A DNA stretch of 64,000 bases from Cohnella rhizosphaerae (GTDB lineage Bacteria > Bacillota > Bacilli > Paenibacillales > Paenibacillaceae). Location: NCBI RefSeq assembly GCF_029525575.1, contig NZ_JAPDIA010000008.1, forward strand, positions 1,426,001 through 1,490,000, in the 5' to 3' direction. Positions within the stretch are counted from its first letter, which is position 1. Every line of letters starts with the position of its first letter. The position numbers and the translations under genes are program-made. Shown piece by piece: positions 53,930 through 62,711 of the stretch. The notes under the pieces were generated by a model. That model worked only from the letters and a program-made list of their open reading frames with translations, was not told where the DNA came from and searched no databases.

Positions 53930-54313
53930 GTATCTTCGTTCGGCTTGCCTTCCGTTGCTCCCGCCCAAATCTCATTCGCATCTCACGCGTACCATGTCGC
54001 CCATTGTCACAGCAAGGTTAGCTTGCGAAGCCAGCAGGGGCGATGGGACGCCGCCGCTCCTGTTCGGCATCTGCCCGCGCGAGGGTTGACCCACGAATGC
54101 CGGCAGAGGATGGCAGGCATTTCCTTCTCGGCTCGTCCAATCGGCTAAAAGCCTGCGTGATCCAGCGTGCTCCCCTTTCTCGCCTCGCGCGACGATACGA
54201 GAGGGGGCTCAAGGCGCTATTCAATGTTACCTGATCGCAACCGCGCTGCGGCGCATTCCTGGCCAAGAGGCGCCGAAGGGCGCTACCTGTCGATTTTATG
54301 CTTTCTATTATTT
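53930..54313. other. Non-coding interval, function unknown
   Basis: About 380 bases between the repeat array and the gpx terminator. Small stems are visible (GCAAG/CTTGC near 54013-54027, ATGCC/GGCAT near 54097-54120), but no recognised riboswitch or gene. A 99-codon minus frame lacks a ribosome site and any recognisable domain. Confidence 0.4.
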
Positions 54314-54314
54314 C

Positions 54315-54356
54315 CAAAAAATCCCCACGCCTTCAATTGCGGCGTGGGGATTTTTG
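54315..54356. terminator. Bidirectional terminator after the first gpx gene
   Basis: Hairpin AATCCCCACGCC...GGCGTGGGGATT with A/T runs on both sides, 20 bases after the gpx stop on the minus strand. Confidence 0.9.
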
Positions 54357-54377
54357 GGATTTATTGCGCCGATCGGC

Positions 54378-54842
54378 TTAAAGCAGCGACTCGATGTCCG
54401 CAGCCATCGTCTCCGGCGTTTCCTTCGGCTCGAAACGCTTCGCGACGCGGCCATCGCGGTCGATGACGAACTTCGTGAAGTTCCAAGCGATATCGGCTCC
54501 GCCCGTCTCGCCCTTCAAATATTTGAACAGCGGCAAAGCCTCGTCGCCGTTCACGTCGGCCTTGGCGAACAGCGGGAACGTCACGCCGTAGTTCAGCTTG
54601 CAAAAGCTCTCTACCTCGGCCTCCGTACCGGGCTCCTGCTCCGCGAACTGGTTGCACGGAAAGCCCAGAACGACCAGGCCTTGATCTTTATATTTTTCGT
54701 AAAGCGCCTGCAGACCTTCGTATTGCGGCGTCAGGCCGCACTTGCTGGCCGTGTTGGCGATGACGAGCACTTTGCCCCGATATTCCGACAGATCGACTTG
54801 ATCTCCGCGGATGGATGGCGCCTTGAATTCGTATACGGACAT
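54378..54842 (-). CDS. Glutathione peroxidase-family thiol peroxidase (copy 1)
   Basis: A 154-aa peroxidase of the Cys-GPx/BsaA class, which uses thioredoxin or bacillithiol rather than glutathione in most Bacillota. Peroxidatic Cys in NTASKCGLTPQYEGL (near 35), GFPCNQFAEQEP with the second motif, and WNFTKFVIDRDG. It is three bases downstream of the OhrR-type regulator and probably cotranscribed. A second copy lies divergently at 55519. Confidence 0.92.
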   Translation of the reverse strand: MSVYEFKAPSIRGDQVDLSEYRGKVLVIANTASKCGLTPQYEGLQALYEKYKDQGLVVLGFPCNQFAEQEPGTEAEVESFCKLNYGVTFPLFAKADVNGDEALPLFKYLKGETGGADIAWNFTKFVIDRDGRVAKRFEPKETPETMAADIESLL

Positions 54843-54845
54843 GGT

Positions 54846-55307
54846 TTAATCCCCTCTCTGATCGGCGGCCGCGACCGGCTGCAGCGCGGTCATCAGCTCG
54901 CCCATTTGACTGCGGATTTTGAGCAGCATCTCGATATTCACGCCCGACTGGCAAAACACTTTTTCCGGCACCTCAAGCGCCTTTTCCCGCAGCGCCCTGC
55001 CCGCCTCCGATAAACGGATCAGCAGTTGCCGTTCATCCCCCGCGTCCCGCGCTCGGGTGAGCAGGCCCTGCGCCTCGAGCTTCTTAAGAAGCGGCGTCAG
55101 CGTGCCCGAATCGAGGTACAGCCGCTCGCCAAGCTCCTTCACGCTGACGGCGTCCCGCTCCCACAGCGCGAGCATCGCGATATACTGCGTATAGGTCAAG
55201 CCCAGCTCCCTGAGCACGGGCTGATACAGCCTCGTGATCTCCTTGGCGCAGGCGTAGACGGCAAAGCACGTTTGATTCTCCAGCTTTAACGCTTCTTCGT
55301 AAGACAT
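54846..55307 (-). CDS. ohrR: OhrR-type MarR family peroxide-sensing repressor
   Basis: A 153-aa MarR-fold regulator. The N-terminal LENQTCFAVYACAKE carries the single reactive cysteine typical of OhrR (near residue 13); the winged helix reads VSVKELGERLYLDSGTLTPLLKKLEAQGLL and DERQLLIRLSEAG. ATG 55307 has GAGAGGAGG upstream. It sits between two glutathione peroxidase genes and near two OhrR-like operators, so it likely represses both until organic peroxide oxidises the cysteine. The name is a family assignment. Confidence 0.88.
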   Translation of the reverse strand: MSYEEALKLENQTCFAVYACAKEITRLYQPVLRELGLTYTQYIAMLALWERDAVSVKELGERLYLDSGTLTPLLKKLEAQGLLTRARDAGDERQLLIRLSEAGRALREKALEVPEKVFCQSGVNIEMLLKIRSQMGELMTALQPVAAADQRGD

Positions 55308-55360
55308 GGAACCTCCTCTCCTCTCTGTTCGTTGACTGTTGCCGAACAATTTCAGATCGC

Positions 55361-55372
55361 ACAATTAAATTG
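55361..55372. promoter_or_regulatory. OhrR-like operator 1
   Basis: ACAATTAAATTG is an inverted repeat identical to the core of the B. subtilis OhrR box (TACAATTAAATTGTA). It lies about 55 bases upstream of the ohrR start, where autoregulation would act. Confidence 0.65.
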
Positions 55373-55427
55373 CCTGCAATCGAATCAAACCCAATTCTAT
55401 ATTTCGCGAGGTCCGATGTCAAACGCT

Positions 55428-55463
55428 TGACTTTTTATTTTAATTGCATACAATTTAATTTGA
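55428..55463 (+). promoter_or_regulatory. Promoter and OhrR-like operator 2 upstream of gpx copy 2
   Basis: TTGACT (55428-55433) and TACAAT (55449-55454) form a promoter with about 15-16 bases between. TACAATTTAATTTGA (55449-55463) overlaps the -10 and resembles the OhrR box, so the repressor would occlude RNA polymerase. Confidence 0.6.
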
Positions 55464-55518
55464 CGAGATTAAAGAAAGAACCCAAATCAGAGCGAAAAAA
55501 AACAGAGGAGGAATTCAA

Positions 55519-55995
55519 ATGTCGATCTACGATATTGAAGTGTCCGACGCCCGCGGCGCCGCGCATCCGCTGTCCGAATACAAGGGCCAGGTATTGCTGA
55601 TCGTGAATACGGCGACCAAGTGCGGCTTTGCCCCTCAGTTCAAGGGCTTGCAGAAGCTGTACGACAAATACAAGGACGAGGGCTTCGCCGTGCTCGGATT
55701 CCCGAGCAATCAATTCGCGAACCAGGAGCCGCTGGACGGCGAGGCGATCGCGGAGGCGTGCGAGCTGAATCACGGCGTGAACTTTCCGCTTTACGCCAAG
55801 GTCGACGTCAAGGGCAAGGACGCGCACCCACTGTTCAAGCACCTGACGCGCGAAGCGCCGGGATTGCTGGGCACGAGAAAAATCAAATGGAACTTCACCA
55901 AGTTCCTCATCGGGCGCGACGGCAAGGTCGTCAAGCGCTACGCGCCGACGGATACGCCCGAGAAAATCGAAGGCAGAATCCGCGACCTGCTCTGA
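55519..55995 (+). CDS. Glutathione peroxidase-family thiol peroxidase (copy 2)
   Basis: A 158-aa paralogue of the gene at 54378, transcribed divergently. Motifs: NTATKCGFAPQFKGLQ with the peroxidatic Cys, GFPSNQFANQEP (here Ser where copy 1 has Cys) and WNFTKFLIGRDG. The missing second cysteine suggests a different resolving or reducing partner from copy 1. AGGAGG stands before ATG 55519. Confidence 0.92.
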   Translation: MSIYDIEVSDARGAAHPLSEYKGQVLLIVNTATKCGFAPQFKGLQKLYDKYKDEGFAVLGFPSNQFANQEPLDGEAIAEACELNHGVNFPLYAKVDVKGKDAHPLFKHLTREAPGLLGTRKIKWNFTKFLIGRDGKVVKRYAPTDTPEKIEGRIRDLL

Positions 55996-56010
55996 ATTCC
56001 AAAGTCATGG

Positions 56011-56048
56011 CGCGAAGCCCCGGCAGCAGTCTGCCGGGGCTTCGCGTT
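56011..56048. terminator. Terminator between gpx copy 2 and fur (convergent)
   Basis: Perfect hairpin GCGAAGCCCCGGCA-GCAGTC-TGCCGGGGCTTCGC between convergent genes, with GTTTGCT after it on the plus strand. Confidence 0.8.
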
Positions 56049-56083
56049 TGCTATTTCGCATGAAATCTCTGTTCGTCTATTCG

Positions 56084-56573
56084 TCAAATGCCGGATGCCG
56101 CCGCTTCTTCGGCGCTCTTCGACGCAGCTTCGTTCTTCGCCTGGCACTTGGCGCAAATGCCCTGGAAATCGAGACGGTGATCCAGCACGTTGAAGCCGTA
56201 TTCCCGCTCCAGCCGCTCTTCGAGGGGCGTGAGCCAGTCCTCCAGGATCTCGGTCATCGTGCCGCACTGCACGCAGATCAAATGATGATGATGGTGCTTG
56301 TTCGAATCGGTGCGAAGATCGTAGCGCGCGACGCCGTCTCCGAAGTTCATCTTCTCGACGATATGCATCTCGCTGAGCAATTCGAGCGTACGGTACACCG
56401 TGGCAAGGCCGATCTCCGGCGCTTTGTCCTTCACGAGCATAAAAACGTCTTCGGCGCTCAGGTGGTCCTCTTCGTTTTCCAAAAGTACCCGGACCGTAGC
56501 CTCCCGCTGCGGGGGTCAGCTTGTAGCCCTGCGATTGCAGCTGCTGCTTCACTTTGTCAATACGGGCTTCCAT
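56084..56573 (-). CDS. fur: Fur family metal-dependent repressor (frame break near 56511-56515)
   Basis: Fur regulates iron uptake. From ATG 56573: MEARIDKVKQQLQSQGYKLTP, then a break at five C on the coding strand; four gives PQREATVRVLLENEEDHLSAEDV and the winged helix IGLATVYRTLELL, the metal site with a His run in SNKHHHHHLICVQCG and a second CxxC (CAKCQ). Repaired length about 162 aa. Location between spoIIM and yqzK/xerD agrees with B. subtilis fur rather than perR or zur. Confidence 0.92.
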
Positions 56574-56694
56574 GTCCTTCCCCCTCCGCCCCAAAACACA
56601 CTTGATTTCATTATAGGGGGGAGCTTCTTCAGGAAGTCAAACCCGCGCCTGCGGCGTATGCCTGGATCCGGCAAATTCCGCTTCGCGGATCGCG

Positions 56695-57317
56695 TCACAG
56701 CCATCCCGACAGACCGGCTACGAGGTGCGGCACGACGAACGCTTCCCACATCGACGCAATGCCGAGCACAATAAAAAAGCGCTGCGGACGTGCCCGTATG
56801 CGATGCCAAAGGCGGCAGCAGATTGCCTCTGCCGAGGAAGAGCCGCTCGCGTCCGACATAATAGGCAAAACGGATCGCGGAAACGCTCGCGATCGCAAGC
56901 GCGGGCAGGATGACCAAATTTTGAGGGGCTACGACGGCTAAGGAAACGACCACGCCCTTCCAAGCCAGGTGCCGAACGGTCAAACCGACCGCGAAGCCGA
57001 TCAGCACGCCTTTTAAAAAATCGAGCGCCAGCACGAATGGGCTGCCGACGACGGAAATGCCCAGAAACCAGATCAGCCCCAGCCATTTTAAATGAAAAAA
57101 AGAGACGATCGCGAAACACGTCGATCGGCGCCTCGGCGCCGGCTGCCGTCCCGCCGAGATACGCGCCGAGCTCGTCCGACAGGCTCTGCTGCTGCTCGAG
57201 CGACAGCGCGTTCACGACGAGCGCCCCGAAAACCGCCCCGACGGCGATCAGCACGCCGACGAACAAATACAGGTTCAACTTGCCGCCAAGCGGCTTCCCC
57301 ATCTTGCCGCGACTCAT
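56695..57317 (-). CDS. spoIIM: SpoIIM, engulfment membrane protein (two frame breaks)
   Basis: SpoIIM works with SpoIID and SpoIIP in engulfment. ATG 57317 (MSRGKMGKPLGG) leads into a span LYLFVGVLIAVGAVFGALVV; a break at 57095-57101 (seven A on plus; six restores LFFHLKWLGLIWFL) is followed by LALDFLKGVLIGFAVGLTVRHL and PQNLVILPALAIASVSA; a second at 56773-56778 (six A; five restores LFIVLGIASMWEAFVVPHL). The repaired protein is about 206 aa (B. subtilis 214). Confidence 0.92.
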
Positions 57318-57382
57318 CGGTCGATCGCCTCCCGCCGCACAGGCTTGTTCCAACGCCTATACGTATGCCGCAATCGAGGCCG

Positions 57383-58598
57383 TTATGCGCGATCGTCCAT
57401 CCCGGTCTCCTCGCGACCGCCGATGCGGCCGTAAGTCCCTCCGCTCCCGGCGGTCAGCGCAAGAAGTCCGGCGCGCGCGTCAAGGATCGCCGCCGCGATC
57501 CGATCGCCGGCCGCGTCCGCGATCCGGTCCCGGCCGATCCGGTGCAGGACATCCATCTCCGTGCCAACTTCGCGGAGCAACCGCTCTCTCATCTTGGGTC
57601 CGACGCCCGGGAAAAAGCTGAGCGGCACCTGATGCCGGTAAGGCGGCCGGCCGGGCGGCCAAAGCGGCGCCTCCCGGTCCGCGAGACGCGAAATGCGCGC
57701 GTCGACGCCGGTTATGAGGCGCGCGCTGCCGCAGGACGGGCAGATGTCGCCTGCCTCGCCGTCAGGCAGCGGGGGAACGGCAGGAGGGGCAATAGCTGGC
57801 ATGATACTTGCCCAGCTTCGGATGCAGACCGAGGTTCGCGGTCACCCGTCTGCCGTCTTGTCCGCGCAGCGCCATGGCGAACTCGTCGAAAGAGGGCTCG
57901 CCGATGAGCAGCTCGTTGCATTCGCGGCCGATCATGCCCGTCGAATGGGCGTCGGAGTTCGTCAGCACCGGATAACGATCCAGCAGCGACAGCCGGCCGG
58001 CCATCGCGCTGTCCGCGCTGAGGCCGAGCTCGACCGCCGCGATGCCGTCCGGATCGAGCCTGTCGGACAGGCGATCCGCCGAACAGCCGAGCAGGCCGCG
58101 GTGAGGCGTGAACACGTGGGCGGGCACGAGCAAGCCGCCCCGGTCGAGCAGCTCCCGCTGCAGCTCGCGTCCCGTCGCGCGGATGCGCTGCGAGCTGAGC
58201 GCCACGTTTTTCATGCGCGGCGACATCCAATCCGTCCATTCCTTCATGGCGGCAAGCGTAGGCAAATACGCCAGCAAGTGATAGGGGCCGCCGCCCCAGC
58301 CCGGCTCGCGGACTTCGATCTCCGCCCCCGGCACGATGACCGTATCCCGATAACGAATGCCGCCGCCCGTCGCCTCCGCCATCTCGCCTGACGCCAGCAG
58401 GCCGTCGATGTCGGCCTGCACCGCCGGCGAATGGCAGTCGATGACGCCGAGCAGGGAGATCCCTTTCCGCTCGGACGCTTCCTCCGCGATCGCCTGGAAC
58501 GTAAGTCCGCGGCTCGCGCTTATTTTTACCGGGCGCCCGTCCCCGCTGCTGCCGATATGCACGTGCATGTCCGCAAAGCACGGACGCAGTCCGCTCAC
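57383..58598 (-). CDS. EndoQ-like PHP-domain DNA repair endonuclease (YqxK type; frame break near 57771-57775)
   Basis: EndoQ cleaves DNA 5' to deaminated bases. GTG 58598 overlaps the nudF stop (GTGA). The PHP domain shows FADMHVHIG, GVIDCHSP, VPGAEIEV and TNSDAHS; then a zinc-ribbon YHASYCPSC...ICPSCGS and a helix-hairpin-helix region FFPGVGPKMRERLL. The frame breaks in five C on the coding strand between the two cysteine pairs; four restores CRSPLPDGEAGDICPSC. B. subtilis yqxK occupies the same place next to spoIIM. About 404 aa. Confidence 0.85.
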
Positions 58599-59179
58599 GC
58601 TCCGAATTCTCCCGTTTGCCGCCAGTGGCGCCAGACGAGCACGCCGATCAGCGTCTTGGCGTCGCAGATGCGGCCGCTCGCGATATATTCGTCCGCCTGC
58701 TCGGGCGTCAGCGCCTCGCCGTTCAAAAACTCGTCCTCGTCCGGCTTCATCTCTCCCGCTTCGAGGTCGTCGGTAAAATACAGATGGATCAGCTCGTCGG
58801 CGAAGCCGGGCGACGTCGCGAACGACCGTACGAACCGGATGCTTCTCGCGCGATAGCCCGTCTCCTCCTCGAGCTCGCGGATCGCCGCGGCTTCCGGCGC
58901 TTCGCCCGCATCCAGCTTGCCGGCCGGGATCTCCACCTGCATGCGCTCGAGCGGCTTGCGGAACTGGTCGACGACCAGCAGCTTGCCCTCGTGCACCGCG
59001 ATGACGGCGACGGCGCCCGGATGCCTCACGATCTCGCGCGTCGCCGTGCCGCCTCCCGGCAGGCGGACGGTGTCCAGCTGCAACGAAATGATCTTCCCTT
59101 CGAACCGTTTGTCCGTCGATAGGGTTTCTTCGTAAAACGGGTGCTTGCCGCCGCCCCCGCCTTGATGTTCGACGCTCAT
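58595..59179 (-). CDS. nudF: ADP-ribose pyrophosphatase (NUDIX)
   Basis: NudF hydrolyses ADP-ribose. The 194-aa protein has the complete Nudix box, starting GKLDAGEAPEAAAIREL and ending EEETGY (GX5EX7REUXEEXGU), with VRHPGAVAVIA before it and GFADELIHLYF after it. ATG 59179 (MSVEHQGGGGG) gives a glycine-rich N terminus. It overlaps the endoQ-like gene by four bases, as nudF-yqxK neighbours do in B. subtilis. Confidence 0.92.
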   Translation of the reverse strand: MSVEHQGGGGGKHPFYEETLSTDKRFEGKIISLQLDTVRLPGGGTATREIVRHPGAVAVIAVHEGKLLVVDQFRKPLERMQVEIPAGKLDAGEAPEAAAIRELEEETGYRARSIRFVRSFATSPGFADELIHLYFTDDLEAGEMKPDEDEFLNGEALTPEQADEYIASGRICDAKTLIGVLVWRHWRQTGEFGA

Positions 59180-59317
59180 CTTTTTCGGCCCCCTGCTCCT
59201 CAATCAAATAAATGTCATCTGCCGGATCTCCGGCGCATAGATCAACCATATAGGCTTGTCCGGCCAAATGCAAGATCGCGGCGAGTGCCTGCGGCCCGCA
59301 TGCCGAAGGGGGGAAAT

Positions 59318-59498
59318 ATGATGCTAAAACGATACGCGGAGCCGGACCGTATCCGGTGGACGGGAAAAGCTTGGGAGATCAAACGCGCGCTTCGCGTTCT
59401 CGAACGCCAAAAAAGGCGGGGACGCCCGCCTGAAGGATTTGCTGACGGAGATGGCGCCTCCCGCGCCGCGTCTCGCTGGGACGAGCGGAAAACGATAA
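59318..59498 (+). CDS. Small basic protein, unknown (frame break near 59409-59414)
   Basis: From ATG 59318 with AAGGGGGGAA upstream: MMLKRYAEPDRIRWTGKAWE, then IKRALRVLERQK. A run of six A breaks the frame; with five it continues GGDARLKDLLTEMAPPAPRL to a stop at 59498 (about 59 aa). The helical, Arg/Trp-rich start resembles short conserved proteins I recall from Paenibacillaceae, but no function is known. A gene is supported mainly by the strong ribosome site. Confidence 0.5.
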
Positions 59499-59526
59499 CG
59501 GCGCGCGGCGTAACGTGACAGATACG

Positions 59527-60471
59527 TTACTTGTACCGTTCTAGCAAGTCCGCAAGCTTGCCGCGGATCGCTTCCCGCAGCGCCTCGGGCGCTTCGACGG
59601 CCGCCTCCCGGCCCAAGCCGGCAAAAAAGTCGGCATAAAAAGGAAGGTCGCTCGAGGGGATGTCCCGGTCGATGGCGCCGCTGCCGTCCTCCCTTGCATC
59701 GAGCATCGGCGCGAGCCAAAGTTCGGCTTCGCAGCGCCTTACGCCGGCCCGGGTCAGCACGGCGCGCAGCCTGACAGGCGCGATCGGCTCGGCAACCTGC
59801 GGCCGGCCAAGCGCCGCATTTCCCAGGTCGCGCGGCTGCGTCCCCGCCGGGTCGGGCACGGCCTCCCGAATCCGATCGCAGCGGAAGACGCGGAAGCCCT
59901 CGCGGAGAAAACAGTAAGCCTTGCAGTACCAAAGCCCGTTGTTCGCATAAATGCCGACAGGTTGTATACGCCTGTCGCGCTTTTCTTTGCCCCCGGACAT
60001 ATAGACGATCGACAGCACCTGCTGACGAACGGCCGCATCGAGCAGCGCGGAGAGGCAGGGCGCATCGCCGCTGCGCGCGGGCGTCACGAAGTCGACCCGA
60101 TGCTTCATGCCGTCGATCCGGTCTCTGACGTCGCCCGGCATATGGAGATAAAATTTGTTCAATGCAGAAGCCGACTCGGCTTGGAATGGCAGCGAACCGT
60201 AATGACGCAGCGCATGCACCGCGAAAAACATCGCCACGGCCTCTTCTTCGGTAAAGGCGATCGGCGGCAGCACGCGCTCCCGGACGACCTGGTAGCCGCC
60301 ATGCGGACCGACCTCCGAATAAAGCGGCACGCCGAGCTCGCCTAGTTCCTGCAGATCCCTTAAAATCGTTCGCTTCGACACGCCGAATTCGTCCGCCAGC
60401 TCCTGTACCTTGAACCGCCGCTTGCGGTTGACGGTCATCATCAGCTCCATCAGCCGCTTGGATTTGGGCAT
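59527..60471 (-). CDS. WYL-domain transcriptional regulator (YafY/DeoR-like HTH)
   Basis: A 314-aa regulator. The N-terminal HTH (KRRFKVQELADEFGVSKRTILRDLQEL, read in two parts) is followed by a GGYQV wing and a WYL ligand-sensing domain (IQPVGIYANNGLWYCKAYC, FRCDRI) plus a C-terminal extension. ATG 60471 has GAGGAGGATC upstream. It is divergent from an MFS transporter gene with a dyad in between, a common regulator-target layout. Confidence 0.85.
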   Translation of the reverse strand: MPKSKRLMELMMTVNRKRRFKVQELADEFGVSKRTILRDLQELGELGVPLYSEVGPHGGYQVVRERVLPPIAFTEEEAVAMFFAVHALRHYGSLPFQAESASALNKFYLHMPGDVRDRIDGMKHRVDFVTPARSGDAPCLSALLDAAVRQQVLSIVYMSGGKEKRDRRIQPVGIYANNGLWYCKAYCFLREGFRVFRCDRIREAVPDPAGTQPRDLGNAALGRPQVAEPIAPVRLRAVLTRAGVRRCEAELWLAPMLDAREDGSGAIDRDIPSSDLPFYADFFAGLGREAAVEAPEALREAIRGKLADLLERYK

Positions 60472-60511
60472 CGGACGATCCTCCTCGCCTATGAAAAGCT
60501 TGCCGGGTTCA

Positions 60512-60526
60512 TGACAAATGCTGTCA
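60512..60526. promoter_or_regulatory. Dyad operator candidate between the WYL regulator and MFS gene
   Basis: TGACA-AATGC-TGTCA, an inverted repeat lying about 12 bases upstream of a TATGAT (60538-60543) that could be the MFS -10. Likely site for the divergent regulator; not proven. Confidence 0.4.
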
Positions 60527-60582
60527 CCATTATGACTTATGATGGGAACCGCAAGCAACCTATTCCCGGGAGTGATCGACCG

Positions 60583-61758
60583 ATGTTCAAGTATGCCCTG
60601 CTCTTTTTTCTCGTCATGTTCATGATCGGAACGGATACGTTCCTCATCTCGCCCCTGCTGCCCGAGCTGCAGGCCGCATTCGGGGTCCGGACCGAATGGG
60701 CGGGCTGGATGCTCGGCGCCTATACGCTGGGCTCCGCCTTCTTCGCCCTGATCGCCGGTCCCCTGTCCGACGGCTGGAATCGGCGGACCGTCCTGCTATG
60801 CGGCCTGATCGCCTTCTCCGCGTCAACGTTCCTCTGCGGATACGCCGACAGCTTCTGGACAATGTGCTTGTTCCGGCTGGCGGCCGGCATCAGCGCCGCT
60901 TTCACGGCACCGCAAATCTGGGCCTCCATTCCCTCCGTCATGCCCCCGTCCAAGATCGCCAAGACGATGGGCGTCGCCTATGCCGGACTCGCCGCTTCCC
61001 AGGCGTTCGGCGTGCCGATCGGCAGCTGGCTCGCGTCCGGCGGATGGCCGGTTCCTTTCTGGACGATCGGCATTGCTTCGCTTGCGCTGGCCGGCTTCGT
61101 TTTCTGGCAGCTGCCGGACATCAAGCCTGTGGAGTCGGTCAGGCGCATCGCCATATCAACCCGCTATCGGCCGTTGATTCGCAGCGCCAAGGCCCGCGGC
61201 GGATTTGCCGCCTACCTGCTCTTGCACCTCGGCGGAGGCACTGCGTTCGCCTTCGCCGGCAAATGGTTGTCCGACCGCTTCGGCCTGTCGGTCGGCCAAA
61301 TCGGCATCGCCATGCTGTTCCTAGGGCTGGGCAATATGCTCGGGAGCACGGTGAGCGCGTCTGCTTCCCGCCGCTTCGGCGCGGCGGGCACGGTGTACGC
61401 GGGCATGACGCTGCTGGTCGCGCTGTACATGCTCTTGCCCCGGCTCCCGCATCTATCCCTGGCGACCGTTTGCTACGTGATCATATTCGTCCTGCTCGGC
61501 ATTCTTTTCCCGATCGTCATGGGCGCGCTCACGTCGCTCGACGCCGCGCTGCGCGGCACGATATCAAGTCTCGCCAACGCCACCATGAACGGCGCGAATA
61601 CGCTCGGCGCTTGGGTTGCCGGCCTGCTGTACGTCCAGCTCGGCGGTTATGTGCCGATCGGCGTTTTCGCATCGGTCAGTCTCGCGCTCTCGCTCGCCGC
61701 CTTTGCGGCAAGCGGCGTCTTCGTTCGCCGTCCGGCGCGCGGCCGCGAGCAAGCTTGA
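60583..61758 (+). CDS. MFS transporter (DHA1-like drug or metabolite efflux)
   Basis: From ATG 60583 (MFKYALLFFLVMFMIG) the 391-aa protein has twelve hydrophobic spans. The loop 2-3 motif GPLSDGWNRRTVLL fits MFS motif A, and spans 4-5 contain RLAAGISAAFTAPQIW. The DHA1 resemblance suggests efflux; the substrate is unknown. Probably controlled by the divergent WYL regulator. Confidence 0.88.
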   Translation: MFKYALLFFLVMFMIGTDTFLISPLLPELQAAFGVRTEWAGWMLGAYTLGSAFFALIAGPLSDGWNRRTVLLCGLIAFSASTFLCGYADSFWTMCLFRLAAGISAAFTAPQIWASIPSVMPPSKIAKTMGVAYAGLAASQAFGVPIGSWLASGGWPVPFWTIGIASLALAGFVFWQLPDIKPVESVRRIAISTRYRPLIRSAKARGGFAAYLLLHLGGGTAFAFAGKWLSDRFGLSVGQIGIAMLFLGLGNMLGSTVSASASRRFGAAGTVYAGMTLLVALYMLLPRLPHLSLATVCYVIIFVLLGILFPIVMGALTSLDAALRGTISSLANATMNGANTLGAWVAGLLYVQLGGYVPIGVFASVSLALSLAAFAASGVFVRRPARGREQA

Positions 61759-61843
61759 CGCCGAGCGTCGATGAGGCCCTTCGACGGGTATTGGCGAGCA
61801 GAATCTGATTACGGCATCTGATCGTTCGTCCGATTCCCATGTC

Positions 61844-62711
61844 TCATTGCGTCGCCTCGCGAAGCGGAATCGATACGGTCTCGGGCCTGGTCGGCATCGG
61901 ACTGCCGCCTTTGGGCTCGATGGTGAGCAGCACGCATTCCCACGCCTCGGGGCGGACGTTCGAGGCATACAGATGCGCGCGGCTGTCGTGAAAGCGCAGC
62001 AGGCCCAGACTGGCGTTCGTCTCGCCTGACCTCGCCCATGCTTGAACGTCGGTGCGGGCCGAAGGGAGCAACCCTTCCATCAGCAAAAAAAAGCTCATGC
62101 GTGCGGGCGTTCAGCCAGAGCGTTTCTTTGGCCCCTCCGGGCAATCCGATCGCCGTCCCCGAGCGACCATTCTCTCCGTATTTGTAGACGACCGTGTCCG
62201 GTTCGCCGATGACCGTCGCGCCTTCCGGCTCATGCAGGCGCGCATATCCCGCGGGGCTCAGTTCGCTCCCCGCATGCCTTCCGCTCTTGCTTGCCAGCGG
62301 GTGCAGCAGCAGAAGCAAGGCGGCGACGGCAACGCCAAGTCCGCAAGCCGCGGCACGCGCCGGCCGCTTCGCAGTCGCAACCAACGCGCGCCCCGCGCGC
62401 CTGGCAAAAGCGTAGACGCCCGCGTGCAGCAGCAAGCTGCGTCGCCGCCTTGCGGACAGCACCTGCGCAGCGCCGGATTGCGCTGCGGCATCCGCTTGCG
62501 TAGCCACCTGACACGGTCCGGCCTGCCTGACTGGCAGCCCCGCGGCGCTAAGCCCGCCGCCCAGCAGCTTTGCCCACTGCGCGTGCGTATCGCGGCATTC
62601 GCGGCATTCGGCCTTATGCGCGATAAGCGCCTTAACTTCCCGTTCGTATAGCCGGCCGCCCAGCAGGTCGATCCAGCGCTCCTCGGGAACGCCGCAAGAT
62701 CGCTCACGCAT
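61844..62711 (-). CDS. Membrane-bound anti-sigma factor (frame break near 62085-62092)
   Basis: ATG 62711 overlaps the ECF sigma stop by eight bases. The N-terminal zinc-binding anti-sigma motif is H-x3-C-x2-C (HKAECREC), then a membrane span (about 143-160, ACGLGVAVAALLLLLH) and an extracytoplasmic RskA-like domain (LPGGAKETLWLN). The frame breaks in eight T on the coding strand; with seven it continues LFLLMEGLLPSARTDV and ends SIPLREATQ at 61844, about 288 aa. Confidence 0.82.

Noticed and set aside
53697..53981. A 94-codon minus frame across the repeat array
   Set aside because: It tracks the repeated DNA units, lacks a ribosome site and has no recognisable domain.
54018..54317. A 99-codon minus frame before gpx copy 1
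   Set aside because: No ribosome site, arginine-rich composition, and it runs into the terminator hairpin.
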